From assembly GCA_051294375.1 (NCBI GenBank), contig CM119265.1:14794963-14858962 (forward strand): a DNA stretch of 64,000 nt. Direction: 5' to 3'. Each line of letters begins with the position of its first letter. The first letter of the stretch is position 1. Source of the stretch: Paraspadella gotoi. Taxonomy: Eukaryota; Chaetognatha. This document shows positions 1-10,345 of this stretch, piece by piece. The translations under genes were made by a program, and so were the position numbers. The notes beneath the pieces were generated by a model. The model saw only the letters and a program-made list of their open reading frames with translations. It made no database searches and had not been told where the DNA came from.

Positions 1-1260
1 TTTGCTTTACATGTCGCTTGAATCCGAATTTTTGAATTTCGTCAATTTTTCTCGGTTCTCGTCTAATCTATAAACAAATAAAACAAAACTCAAAGAATTA
101 GAATCTAAAAAAATAATTACAACGTTATAACATAAGATTATCATTGAAAAGGTAAATAATATATGAACCGACAAATGACAATATTACAATCCGACATTAA
201 ACATCTCTAACGGAAGAAATTTTACGTAACAATAAACTTATTTCAGGCCAAACTAAACTAAAATACAAAGCATTAATAGAACGCGAAATATAATTGTGAA
301 ATTCACACGAACTATTTTAAAAACAAAACAAATAAACAAAAAGCAAAAAAACGTTAACCTGATTCGTCTTTTTAATTTTCTTCCGTCGTCGGAATTTCAT
401 TCTCCATCCGCCACAAGAAGGACAAAGGTTCGCCATTCGCTGTGGAATGAATGAGGAATTCATTAATTAATTAATGAATGATTGATTTATTCAATGATTA
501 TTCAATGATTTGATTGATCGATTGATTGATTTTAGTGATTGGTTGGTTGGTGTTATTTATTTTTTATTTATTTATTTTTATTTATTTTTTTATTTTATTT
601 TATTTATTTATTTATATTTTTTTAAATTTATTTATTTATTTTAATTATTTATTTTTTATTTATTCATGATTTATTGATTAGATTTATTGATTTGATTTAT
701 TGATTTATAATTGATTTCTTGATTTATTAATTGATTTATTGACTATTGATTTTTGATTTATGAATATATTGATTTATGATTCATTGATTCATTGATTTAT
801 TAATTTATTAATTTATTCAATTTATTGACTTATTGATTTATTGATATTGATTTATGACTTATGATTTATGATTCATTGATCATTAATTTATTAATTTATT
901 GACTTATTGATTTATTGTATTCTTGATTATTGATTTTTTTATTCTTTTTAATTACCCCATTTGTTTATTTGATTAAATAATTGAGAAAACGACTCATTTT
1001 TTGTGTTGCGCGCATGTACTTTTCTTTTTACTTATCATTAAAAACAAAAGGCGACGCCAGTAGTGCTTAGATTTGATTTAACAAGATGACAACTATCTAT
1101 AAGCAAGTTATAAGCGTTTTAACGTAAGTGGACAGACAGACGGACCGACCGACGGACGCGACCGAACGGACAGACAGACGGACCGACCGACGGACCGACC
1201 ACGAAAAGTGACTTACAGAGTACTCGGCGCGCAAACTAAAAAATAAGTGAATTATGGGCC
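1..1260. other. AT-rich intergenic spacer with low-complexity repeats
   Basis: No gene is visible. About 460-940 is a degenerate array built from ATTGATTTATT-like units with runs of TTTATT. About 1128-1200 is a short array of GACGGACCGACC-type units; the same GACGGAC motif recurs inside the MITE-like repeats further right. These are simple-sequence expansions and I see no coding exon. Confidence 0.6.
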
Positions 1261-1379
1261 TTAATGACCCCATTTATAATAAAGGAACGCTCCTGTAATT
1301 TCGCTGAGAAAGATAATTTTAAATGCAATACAAATACAAAACAAGAAAATAACCTCACTACTCCCTCTCCCACTTTCCA

Positions 1380-1509
1380 CTCCCACTCCCTCCTCTCTCT
1401 CTCTCTCTCTCTCTCGGTCTCTCTCTCTCTTCTCTCTCTCTCTCACCCTGTCAATCGCGGTATCTCACTCTCTAGCTCTCTCTGTCTCTCTCTCTCTCTC
1501 TCTCTTCTC

Positions 1510-1541
<32 letters not shown>

Positions 1542-1600
1542 TCTCTCTCTCTCACCCTGTCAATCGGCGTATCTCACTCTCTATCTCTTTCTCTCCCCCG
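1380..1600. repeat. (CT)n microsatellite with an internal duplicated spacer
   Basis: Several CT tracts are interrupted twice by nearly the same segment, CACCCTGTCAATCG followed by GTATCTCACTCTCTA (about 1443-1475 and 1552-1584). This indicates duplication of a CT tract plus spacer of roughly 110 bp. The long Ser/Leu reading frames here are products of the repeat and not genes. Confidence 0.8.
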
Positions 1601-1727
1601 TCTTCCTCCGGAAACGGCGCCCTGCAAATGTGTGCAGAGATCAGCTGTGAGTTCGACGCTTTTATCCATCGCGACCTCGAAGCCAGACGCCTTGACGGTG
1701 GCGAGGAGAGAATCGAACGGGACGTGG

Positions 1728-1859
1728 ATGTGAAGGGGTCACGGATGGTTGGACGGAAAAATGAGGGATGTGGAAGGGGTCAGAGATAATTGGGGAAAGA
1801 AAGAGGATGTGGAGGGGTCAAGGAAAGTTGGACGAGAAATGAGGGATGTTGAAGGGGTC

Positions 1860-1875
<16 letters not shown>
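1728..1875. repeat. ~40-bp tandem repeat, about 3.5 units
   Basis: Successive units begin GATGTGAAGGGGTCA, GATGTGGAAGGGGTCAG, GATGTGGAGGGGTCAAG and GATGTTGAAGGGGTCAG, with a period close to 40 bp. The array runs into a short GA tract at about 1858-1894. No gene is associated with it. Confidence 0.75.
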
Positions 1876-1893
<18 letters not shown>

Positions 1894-1899
1894 AATAGC

Positions 1900-2640
1900 A
1901 GTCAGGTCTCATTTCTTTGTTTAAAAATCACTTTTTTTTCTGTTTATCCGGTCACTTTCCGTCCCATACACTCATCCCTTTCCTCCCCTTCCCCTCCCCT
2001 TCCCCTTTCCACTAGCCTTCCCCTCCCCAGTCCCAGTCCCCACTCACCCTTTCCTTCTTCCCGATCGATTTAATGACAACAACAACAGTAAATCTTCTCG
2101 TTTTTTCCGACTCGTTTTTTTTCGAAAAACGAAGTTCGGCAATAACGAGCGAATCTCGTTGGAAGCGGAGGTGCCATCGGCGCTTGCAATGAACGGCGCG
2201 TTGCGGACCCGATCTCGGCCGAATGCGAGCGGCGGATGCTGTTCTGGGGAGGGGGGGGGAGAAGAGAGGAGGAAAAGGGTCAATCTTGGAGCCAATCTAA
2301 GGTCTTTGGATATTTTGGTCAACTTTCTTGGGGTCAGGATGACCTCACCTGTTTGGGTCAGCTCTTTAGCCTCTTGGGGACAGCTGCCCGCTAGTCTGAT
2401 CAAGCGTCGACAACATTCTCTTCACCTTCAATTTCTTTTTCTCCTTTGGCCAATACCAAATGTGAGACGCGCCTGAAAATGAAGGGTTGGTTGGTTGTTT
2501 TGTTGTTTTGTTTTGTTTTGCCTTCGATCTGGTTGTTTCTGATGTTGTTTTGTTGTTATTTTGTATTCTTCTGTTTGTTTCGGCTATTTGTTTTTTCCAT
2601 CTCTCTCTCAATCTCTCTCTCTGTGGTCATCTTCCATTCC
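1900..2640. other. Unassigned stretch with overlapping uninformative ORFs
   Basis: Opposing frames (2044-2403 reverse, 2159-2476 forward) are open for about 105-120 codons. Neither has a recognisable domain, clear splice signals or a credible start. The reverse frame around 2280-2400 is the less repetitive of the two and could hide an exon, but I cannot support a gene. Confidence 0.3.
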
Positions 2641-2890
2641 AACTGGTTCCCCCCTTTTTCACTCCCTCTCTACTTCCACCTGGTTCCCCTCTTTCACTCC
2701 CTCTCTATATTTCACCTGGTTCCCCTCTTACACTCCTTTTCTACCTTTCACCTGGTTCCATCTTTCACTCCCTTTCTCTATATTTCACACTGGGTTCCCC
2801 TCTTACATCCCTTTCTACCTTTCACCTGTTCCCCTCTTTCACTCCCTCTCTATATTTCACCTGGTTCCCTCTTTCACTCCCTCTTTCCCA
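2640..2890. repeat. ~38-bp pyrimidine-rich tandem repeat
   Basis: About six imperfect units read roughly CCCCTCTTTCACTCCC, then TCTCTATATTTCACCTGGTT. Units differ by small indels, which is why all three forward frames stay open across it. It is a minisatellite and not a protein-coding gene. Confidence 0.75.
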
Positions 2891-3261
2891 TCAAATTCTC
2901 TTCTCTCTTTTTTCTCCTCAGATTTCATCGTCTGGAAATAAGATTCGATTTCTTTTCGTCGCGAAGAAAAAGAGATCGATTACTGCTGCTGCAGCTGCTT
3001 TTGTGTTGTTGTTGTCGTCGTCTTCGTCGTCGTTTACGTTTTTTACTATGACTGAACAATACTGCATATTTATAGCAAAGAAAAGACTGTAATGGTAATC
3101 AAAATATAAATGTCAGTCTTTCGCTTTTTCAAAAAACTGATAAATATTTAACTATTATTAAAACAGAGCTGTTTTAAATATTTGAATAAAATTTACAAAA
3201 ATATTTTAGAAAAAAAATCTTAAGAGAACTCGAAAATGTTTTATTGACAAATTTTGCCTTT

Positions 3262-3385
3262 AAAGGTTGACGCTTATTACTTTAAAGGTTGACGCTTATT
3301 ACTTTAAAGGTTGACGCTTATTACTTTTAAAGGTTGACGCTTATTACTTTAAAGCGATGCTTATTACTTTAAAGTTGATGCTTAT
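3262..3385. repeat. 22-bp tandem repeat, about five units
   Basis: The unit is TTTAAAGGTTGACGCTTATTAC. The first four copies are almost identical and the last two are shortened or diverged. There are no spacers, so this is a minisatellite. The flanks (3060-3260 and 3390-3990) are AT-rich, include a (TA)n tract near 3453-3487, and show no gene. Confidence 0.8.
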
Positions 3386-3449
3386 ACTATATCTCGAAAA
3401 CCATTGTAGAATCAAAATAAGTTGTTTGTATGTGAATTTTGACATCGTC

Positions 3450-3490
<41 letters not shown>

Positions 3491-3987
3491 TAACTAATAT
3501 GGGTCTTGTCATGTTATAATGAAAAGAAATGTTAGGGGTTTTAGGGTTTAAGCTATGTTTTGGGATTAAGGTTAAATATAGTTTTATAAATTGAGAAATA
3601 CATGGTGACATTTTACAAGCGCCGTAGAAATATGCTGTTCATTTGCAAACCAGTGGTTATTTCATTGATTTTAAAAAATAGTTGAGTAGAAAAATACTGT
3701 TACAGTTTTTATATTGATCAGTTAAGATATGCCTGACAATGAGTGAAGAAAGTTGGATTTTCAAATCGGATTTCATTTTCCAACTCACTCTTTTTAAATT
3801 CAATTTTTTTGGGAACTTTAGCACTTTTTATTAAACAAAGTATTTATTAAAATATTAACAATATTAATATCCTCAAAAAGCCCTTAAAAAATACTAAAGC
3901 TCTAACATAAAAGTAGCTGCCCAGCCTTGGTTCAATTAAGAGTGTCAAAAGTTAAATATGTTAAAATTTTAATCTTTTTTCAAATAT

Positions 3988-4266
3988 GTGATAAGGCGCT
4001 ACGTGGGCTGAAAGATGACTGTCCGTTAACTTCTATAACGCCCTCTAGCAGCCATGAACGGGTCCCCTGGCTTGGAACCAGGCTGAGGGTTTGCCATGCC
4101 CCAAGGCGGCTTACGGCCGTCCTCATGCTTCCTGCAGGGTATTTACTGGTGGGATTGAACCCGGTACCTGTGGTGATGGCTGATGGCTTTACTCAATGAG
4201 CCAGGGTCACAACTGAAAAGTGTCATGATTCTAGGCGGGGTGACCTAGGCAATGCCCGACTACAAA
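3988..4266 (-). mobile_element. tRNA-derived SINE, reverse-strand copy
   Basis: This is the reverse complement of the repeat at 26061-26343 and 26466-26751. On the reverse strand it carries a Pol III box A-like stretch (TGGCTCATTGAGTAAAGC) and a box B (GGTTCAATCCC), then the body ending AAGGCGGCTT...GATAAGGCGC read on the forward strand. The tRNA-like head shows that it is a SINE. No tRNA cloverleaf is complete, so it is not a functional tRNA gene. It sits immediately beyond the LTR-like end of element B. Confidence 0.75.
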
Positions 4267-4299
4267 TATATGACCGTGTTTAAATATTATAACAAAAAA

Positions 4300-4625
4300 T
4301 ATCTATTATTGTATTAAGTATCATTTAAGGAAAAACTCATAGATTTCCAGGTTGAAATCAACTCGATTTTTATTCTGAGTAAATAAAGGTGACGGTGAGA
4401 CGCACGCAGGAGTCTGAATCAATTCTACTGAAACTAAGAGAGAACTCAAGCTATTTATAACAAAAGACAGGATCAGAGGCAAGAGTGATTTGACAATTCA
4501 ATTGTTCTGCAAGCTGATTGGTCGGGTCTGGTTCAGTCTCGGCCAATCAGCGTTCAATGGCGGGGGATCGGCCCGATCCTCTGATCCGTTTTGGATTTTG
4601 GCGAGATTGATCTCCTGCGATGTGA
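4300..4625 (-). repeat. Putative 3' LTR of element B
   Basis: The stretch lies directly beyond a polypurine tract in the reverse orientation. It contains, in reverse-strand order, a TATA-like box (TTATAAATAG, 4451-4460) and an AATAAA signal (4369-4374), the order expected of an LTR promoter and polyadenylation signal. Only one copy is in the window, so the outer boundary near 4300 is a guess. The other LTR is missing. Confidence 0.5.
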
Positions 4626-4639
4626 CCCCCCCCCTCTCC
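4626..4639 (-). other. Polypurine tract of element B
   Basis: Read on the reverse strand this is GGAGAGGGGGGGGG, directly followed by the LTR-like segment starting TCACATCG. It would prime plus-strand DNA synthesis in an LTR element. Confidence 0.55.
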
Positions 4640-5640
4640 TAAGAGCGCGGAAGGTCAGTTGACCGTGCGAGGTCTAGTTGAGATTTGTTGGGCTATGTCA
4701 AAAGACAGTTGCGAGGATTAACATCACGATGACGACCAAGATGATGATCAAGTGGGGCACGAGGTTTGTGAAGTCAGGTAGTCAGTTCCAGTTTGGCATT
4801 TTTTGAAGAGTTTCTTGATATTGGTGATTTTCTTCTGGCCTTACCCACCAGGTAAGGTGGAGTGAGGCTCGCTGCGGAGACTTCTTTTCTTCTGTCCTTA
4901 CCCGCCAGGTAAGGCGGAGTAAGGCTCGCTGGATTTCTCGTGCTCATTTCTCTTAGCCTTCACTTCGAATTTTCTTTTTAAGTCTGTGACAACTTTTTGA
5001 TGATCGCGAGAGTGAGGTCTTCTTTGAATGAGCTACGAAAATCAATTTCGTTGATTTCGCTGTTTGAAATCTTTGCTCGTGGCAAGGGTTTTTATCCTCG
5101 TTGGTCGGATCGGTGGTAAGGGTAAATTTTACCTTTTTTTTCTTTCTCGTCTGTGATAGGTTGATTTTCGGATCCGCGACATGGGTGAATTCGTTCGACT
5201 CCATGATTGGCTGGTGGAAAAAAAACTTGTTCCGTTTTTGGCTTTTCGCGATTTGTTTCTGTTTCGCGTCGTTTCTTTTTGAGTCTGGCGGCTGATTTGG
5301 TTTGTCATGATTCTTTTGTTTTCATTTGGCGTCGTTTCTTTTTCTGAAACTGATCTTGTTTCGGCGTTCTATTATTGATTAACGAAAGAAAGAAAGAAAA
5401 TTAAAGAAAGTTCTAGTGGCCAAATTATCAGTTTTATTTTTATTTCAGTGAGTGATTAGCTTGTTTGGTTGATTTAGTTATTAGTATTTATTTATTTAGT
5501 AAATTGAGATAGTTTGGGCTGAGCTTTAGTCACGAGTTGATTTCAATTATCCTAGGCACTTTGTTTGGTTTTTTTTCTTTTTTTTTTTTTTTTTGTTTAT
5601 TCACTACGGCTGTTTACGTCTTAAATTAGAGAATAATTTA
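4640..5640 (-). pseudogene. Decayed env-type third ORF of element B
   Basis: This region occupies the slot between integrase and polypurine tract, where element A has its env-like ORF. Most of it is broken into short frames; the longest is 4953-5204, 83 codons, Lys/Ser-rich. At 4698-4781 a short reverse-strand frame ends in a strongly hydrophobic run (core LIIILVVIVMLILATVF) and then a stop. This looks like a C-terminal membrane anchor with almost no cytoplasmic tail. I infer an env-like glycoprotein remnant from position and the anchor. No ectodomain can be aligned with element A by eye. Confidence 0.45.
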
Positions 5641-5653
5641 TTATGGCAATTTT

Positions 5654-7368
5654 TTAATGCATTAACTCGTCAGTCGGCGTGGGATGAAGTTTTAATCGCC
5701 GTCTGTGGTATTTCGCTCTCTGCCCGTTGATGCTGATGACGTATGGTTTCCATCTTTTTGAATGACTTGATGAGGCCCTGTGTAAATACGTTTGACCTTG
5801 TTCTCGGTGGGAGTTGCGCCTGTAGTGACGAGGTCACGTCTCGCTAAGACAAGGTCTCCTACTTTTATCTGATGTGGCTTCCTGTAAGGGTTGCGTCTGG
5901 AGCTCTGTCTGTAGAGATCCATCCTCTGTGCTGCGAGCTTCTTTTCGGCTTTTTCGCGTTTATCAGCTCTATTTCTCACGTAATCAACCAGGGATCTCTT
6001 AGTGTAATCGTCCGCGCTCTCGATGATCCTTGGTCTGTGCCCGTACTGGATTTCGTGAGGCGACATGTCGGTTTTCCAACCGATAATGGGTGTGGCGTTT
6101 AGGAGCAGCATTAATTGGGGAAGCATTTGTAACCATTGGTTAGGTTGGTCTTCAATTGCTTTGCGTAGGGCTTGCCTGATCCTGCCAATATCCCTCTCGG
6201 CCCTGTTGCTGTTCTTTCTCCCTACTAGCACCTTTCGACCGACCGTGTCCAAGAGATTTAAGATGGATTTCATTGCTGTTCCGTTGAGTTGTGTTGCGCC
6301 GTCAAAATTTACTTCGAGGTAAGATCCATGTAGCAGAAAAATGTTTTCATCTAAGGCTTTTACGATATTCTCCGCGTCAGCTCGTTTTAATGGGATCGCC
6401 CATGTATAGGCTGAAGCATTATCAGACGCGATGAGGGCGTACTTGTATCCAGAAACGGCGGGGAGGTGCATCACGTCGATGCACAGCGATTCCCATGGGG
6501 CGATAGCTAAGTTTGGAGCTGACGGCGTCTCATTGTTCTTTTGTTGATCGGTGGCCTTGGCGCAATTTTCACAATTTCTGACGACTTTTGCTGCCGCTGA
6601 TGTCAGACCCGGCGCTGAAACATATTGAGCTGTGATAAAAGCAGTTCTGTCTCGTCCGGGGTGACCGAAGTGTATGTGCAGCTTATGTGTTATTTCCTCT
6701 ATCCTTTCGGGAGGAATGACGAATCTATAAGTAGGAGTGTTGCCTTTGAACCCTCTAATGGTAAGGATGCCATCAGGCGTTATTTCCAAATCGTCAAGGC
6801 AGTTTGAGAGATAACTCTCGGCCGTGTTTTTTCTTTTTTCTTTCTTTTTTTCGAGTAAGTTTTTTGCTTTCTCTTTATCGCCTTTTTTTATTTGTGCGAT
6901 GACATCTTTGAAAACTTCATTTTCTTGTTGCCATCTTTTTATGTCTCGAGAGACTGGAATTAAACTAAAAACCTTTTTGTGTGGGTTTTTTATTTCTTCC
7001 TCAACCTCGTGGTGAGTAACATCAAGGCTCGCTTCCATGGCGCTATCGATTATTACTTCTACTTCTGATTTTTCAAATGTGTCACTCGCGACTGCGCTGT
7101 CTTTTGTGTTGTTCAACTGGATAGTGGTTCCATTTCCAAGGTTATATTTAATAAATCTGGTGGAGCTTCGTTTTCGTTTTCTGTTTTCTGTTATTAAAGC
7201 ATTGCCTTGCAATTCAAAAAAATTTGTCCTGAATGTCTTGGTTTCCTGTCCGAGCAATTGTGCCATTAGGGTCAGTGTAGGGGCATGACCTGTAATTAGG
7301 TCAAGGTGACCTGGGGCTTCGTCATTCCTGTGGATTTTCAGCATAACCGGGTTCGTAACTTCCATCAA
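5654..7368 (-). pseudogene. Integrase (Pol C-terminal part) of element B
   Basis: The protein joins retroelement DNA to the host chromosome. The 558-codon frame (5692-7368) begins in the RNase H-integrase connector. It has an HHCC-type zinc finger (HIHFGHPGRD, then CENC), the first catalytic Asp in CIDVMHL, the second in NFDGATQ, and the catalytic Glu in NRAERD, with 34 residues between second Asp and Glu, as in the DD35E family. The C-terminal beta-barrel region has VGDLVLARRDLV and YTGPHQV. After the GNH motif a one-base break shifts the last ~30 residues into another frame, ending near 5654. It is clearly homologous to the integrase of element A but diverged throughout, so it is a separate, older or different lineage. 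Confidence 0.85.
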
Positions 7369-7669
7369 CTCAAATCCGGCGGGGAAAAAGGGTGTGTCTA
7401 GTGGCGTAATTGACCCTGCTCGGTGAAGCGAGTTAAGAAGTCGGCAGGGTTGTCTTCACTTTTTACCAGTAAACCACCTCTTGGTTGGCATTCCTGTTTT
7501 ATTTCTGTAATCCATCGTAAGACGTTAGTGGGAGCAGTTGCTGCTTATCATGCTGAAGATCCATGACCCTTTTGAAATATTGTGAGTCTGTTACCAAGGT
7601 GACTCGTCGACCCACGTGTAGCCTTTGTACTTTCTTACCATCATATTGAAAGCTAGGTTTCCAGAATAT
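7369..7669 (-). pseudogene. 3' end of RNase H domain of element B, truncated
   Basis: This matches, at the nucleotide level, the RNase H region of element A at about 12820-13123 (for example ACTTTTTACCAGTA, GGTGTAGCCTTTG). Several small indels break the frame. The similarity ends exactly at the ATAT preceding the left LTR of element A. The upstream part of element B (reverse transcriptase, protease, gag) is not found anywhere in the window. Confidence 0.75.
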
Positions 7670-8107
7670 CGTGAGCGTTTTAGCTTAGTCTAATTCCATA
7701 AAATATAAGAAAGTTCGATGTCACAAAAGCGAGGTTTATTTTCAATTTCACATCAGCAAGAATAATAGGAGAAGTCAAAATTGCTCTTTCTTTTGTGAGC
7801 CTAGAAACTAGAATGTCTCACTCAAACAAAGTTTCTCTACTCTACTACAGTATTTGGTCCTTACCCCACCAAGTCCGGCCTTGTTCCATTGGCCCTTTTG
7901 CCAACCTCCCCAATCCTCTTCTTCCTTCCAATTGGCCCATGGCCTTTATTGCAGTCATAGAGTTTGGGTGAGGTCTTTGTTGTCCTGGTGAGGCGGGCCT
8001 CGGTTTCTGCTGGCTTGTGGTTCCGCCGAGAGTGGAGAGAGAGAGGGAGAGAGATGTAGGGGAGAGATGGCAGCTGGCTGCTGCATGCTCCTCGTGTTAC
8101 GTTTATG
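7670..8107 (-). repeat. 3' LTR of element A
   Basis: This is a direct repeat of 18005-18446. On the reverse strand it starts CATAAACG and ends CGCTCACG, so it lacks the usual TG...CA termini. It contains AATAAA (reverse complement of TTTATT near 7735) and CCAAT-like motifs. The forward-strand left edge abuts the RNase H fragment of element B. Confidence 0.9.
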
Positions 8108-8119
8108 CCTCCCCGCTCC
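8108..8119 (-). other. Polypurine tract of element A
   Basis: Read on the reverse strand it is GGAGCGGGGAGG and touches the start of the 3' LTR. The position and composition are those of the plus-strand primer of LTR elements. Confidence 0.75.
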
Positions 8120-8157
8120 AGTCGGCGAAGACGGCGGGTTTATCCCGCCTTGCTGGC

Positions 8158-9997
8158 CTAGTTTGTTCCTGCGATGAAAGCATCAATTCGTTTATTGCCC
8201 CTCCGCTCCTCGGATTGCCGTCGCGCATGATAGTTGCAGCAGCAGAAGCAGAAGCAAGGTCCGATGGTGAGGAGAACTGCAGCTAGCGCGATGAGGGGGC
8301 GATCGTGTGAAAGTTGGTCCACCATTTTGTAGGCGGGAATCGCCAAAAATGGATTTGAAAAGCGAGGCTGGTGATCCGCGCGTGATTTCCCCCACGCGTT
8401 CGTTGAACTCTTGTGCTTCCCTGTATTTCCACGTGCATGTCCATGAACATGGCGACTCGTCGTAGAGGTCGATTTCTGTGGTCACGTGTCTTTTCTTAGT
8501 ACGAGGTTGATAGGGTCGAGTACTTCTTAAAAGGGCGTCGTCCTTGCGTCACGTAACCTTGGCCGATTTCGTAGATTGGTGGCGGGTCCATGGGGTTTCG
8601 TAGACGTGCTTACGACTGTTGGAAAATCCGTGGCGGAATGCTGCTCGACCCTGAAGCTATTGGTAGATCTTGCCACATTCTTTGTTTTTCTCTTAGGGCG
8701 AGGTCTTCTTGCAGTCTGCCGTGACGAGTACTCGCCCCTGAGGACCGCGATTTTTCCTCGGTCGACGAACGTTGTGGCGGCCGGCGATCTGTGCGCTTGC
8801 ATGGCGGCTGCGCGCGCTTCTTTGGCTCGGGTGACGCACAATTCGTGCCGCAGTGCATCCGTGAGTCGATTTAGGTTCCGTTGGTTTCTCTCGGCCAGTT
8901 TTGACGCTTCCTCTTTTAGCGCCTGCATGGCCGAGTCGTCTCTCTTTAGTCCCGCTGGGGTCGTCGCTGCGATGTAGAAGTGTGGCGATGTGGTTTTGCG
9001 GGCTAAGAAATCGCATCCTTTTATTCTCTCGGTTTCGCCCGTAAATCTGAGGACGAAAGAGATGTTTGCCTTTCCTCCGCAGATCTCGTTGCATCGCTGT
9101 AGTTGTGCGGGGCTTGCCTTTGCATAAATGGCGGCGCATTTTTTCCAGCAATTTCCGGCGAAATTTGCTTTGTCGGGATCTTTGCATTCGGGGATGGTCT
9201 TGTCCTTGCATCCGCCAAGTGTCGTCATTACGTCGACCTCGGTGATGGATCGGATGATGCCGTCTTTGGTCATGAACACGGCTCCTTCGAAAGCAATTAC
9301 CGCTCGACATTTTGGGTCAGTCCATGCGAGGACGCCTCCGGGAAAATGACAGCTTTGTTTCGCTGTGCTGCATCTTCCAGTTTTTGAGCGGATTTCGTCT
9401 GCGACTCTAATTTTGCGTTGATACAACGTTAGGTTTGAGACTAATTTTGCGTTTTCCGACTCGTAGGTGTGATCATGGAAACGAAACTTTTCTCCAGTGC
9501 AGTAGCCATCTGCGTCGTTGGTTCCGATGTGGTGGGTTATGATGTTTGTGCCGTCTCGTCCTTCCATTTCGATGGGAACAAGGATGCCAGTTTTGTCGCT
9601 TACCCTGATTGGTAGGCTTTGTAACTTGACTTTTTTTCCTTCGTGGAGATCTAGGCACGTTTCTCGCGGGAGTGAGAAGTGATCCACCACGTCGATGTTG
9701 GGATATGGGATATTCCATCGTCCGCAGATCTTTCCGGTGGCTACGATGGTTAGATCACAGCCTTTTGCGTTATGCTGCTCGTCATCAGGGATGAAAAGGA
9801 GACGCGTCCGGCCGTAATCTTCCTCTTTTTTTCCATCTTGTTCGCACGCGGCTTCGTTCAGCGTTGTCGCGGCGTGATTTTCAGTGGCGTTACAGTCAAA
9901 TACGTTTACTCGTCTTCCTAATGTGCTTTCGATGATCTCATCTTGAGTTAGTTGATTCGTTATTTTTGCTATTTCACAAACGTAGAGCATGGAGATA
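8158..9997 (-). CDS. Env-like membrane glycoprotein ORF of element A
   Basis: This is a third ORF downstream of pol, the position of env in errantivirus-like elements. The main open frame runs from the N gap at 9998 to 8527. It begins with a Cys-containing segment (FDCNAT, then a Cys about 15 residues on), followed by a Cys-rich middle (TLGGCKDKTIPECKD, NCWKKCA, RCNEICGG) and NxS/T sequons (NAT, NLT, NIS). A basic stretch with an RPKR motif occurs late. Frame breaks near 8527-8600 and 8350 move the reading into 8158-8485, which ends with a hydrophobic span and a Cys cluster (CFCFCCC) and a short basic tail, a typical membrane anchor. The start is hidden by the N gap, so a signal peptide cannot be judged. 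The fusion-protein class is not established; the early Cys spacing only loosely recalls gB-like env proteins of metazoan retroelements. Confidence 0.6.
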
Positions 9998-10016
9998 NNN
10001 NNNNNNNNNNNNNNNN
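9998..10016. other. N run beside a poly(T) tract
   Basis: Nineteen unknown bases followed by about 18 T. It separates the integrase end (10346) from the env-like ectodomain, so the env start codon or a splice acceptor may be concealed here. Confidence 0.9.
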
Positions 10017-10345
10017 TTTTTTTTTTTTTTTTTTGTTTCGAGCTTCGATCGATCCTTTGTTTTCGAGTGAATGATTTCTTGTTCATGGGCCTCTCTCCTC
10101 TGATTTCTCGTCGTTCGTTTTGTCGTCGTCGCTTCCCGGTTTTTCTCTTTTTCTCGTTCTCTCGCTTGTTCTGCCTCTCCTCTCTCTCTTCCTTTGGTAC
10201 GAGGGGAAAGGCGACGACGATGATGACGACGACGATGGTCATATTTGGATTTTCGATGATGATTTCTATTTTACTTGCTAAGACTAATTGTTTATTTATT
10301 TACACTATTGCCTTTTTTCTTTTTTTTTTGTCGGAGCTTCGCCTG

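Noticed and set aside
1264-1650. Long Ser/Leu-rich or Arg/Glu-rich ORFs over CT/GA tracts (also 42505-42834, 44077-44298, 49017-49328)
   Set aside because: They are open only because CT or GA repeats lack stop codons; they have no unique sequence, start context or conservation.
3262-3385. CRISPR-like regular repeats (also 22030-22270 and 31034-31215)
   Set aside because: Units are head-to-tail without unique spacers, no cas genes exist, and the genome is animal.
5872-7288. Forward-strand ORFs opposite the integrase, RT and gag genes (also 11139-12305 and 13076-17464)
   Set aside because: They are shadows of the reverse-strand retroelement frames and carry no motifs.
8555-8600. PPxY-type late-domain motif near the env end
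   Set aside because: It occurs in a frame reached only by shifts and would lie on the external side of the predicted anchor, so a budding role is unsupported.
8690-8740. Furin site (RPKR) in the env-like ORF
   Set aside because: It lies in a long basic stretch close to a frame break; position relative to the fusion domain is unknown, so it is only noted.
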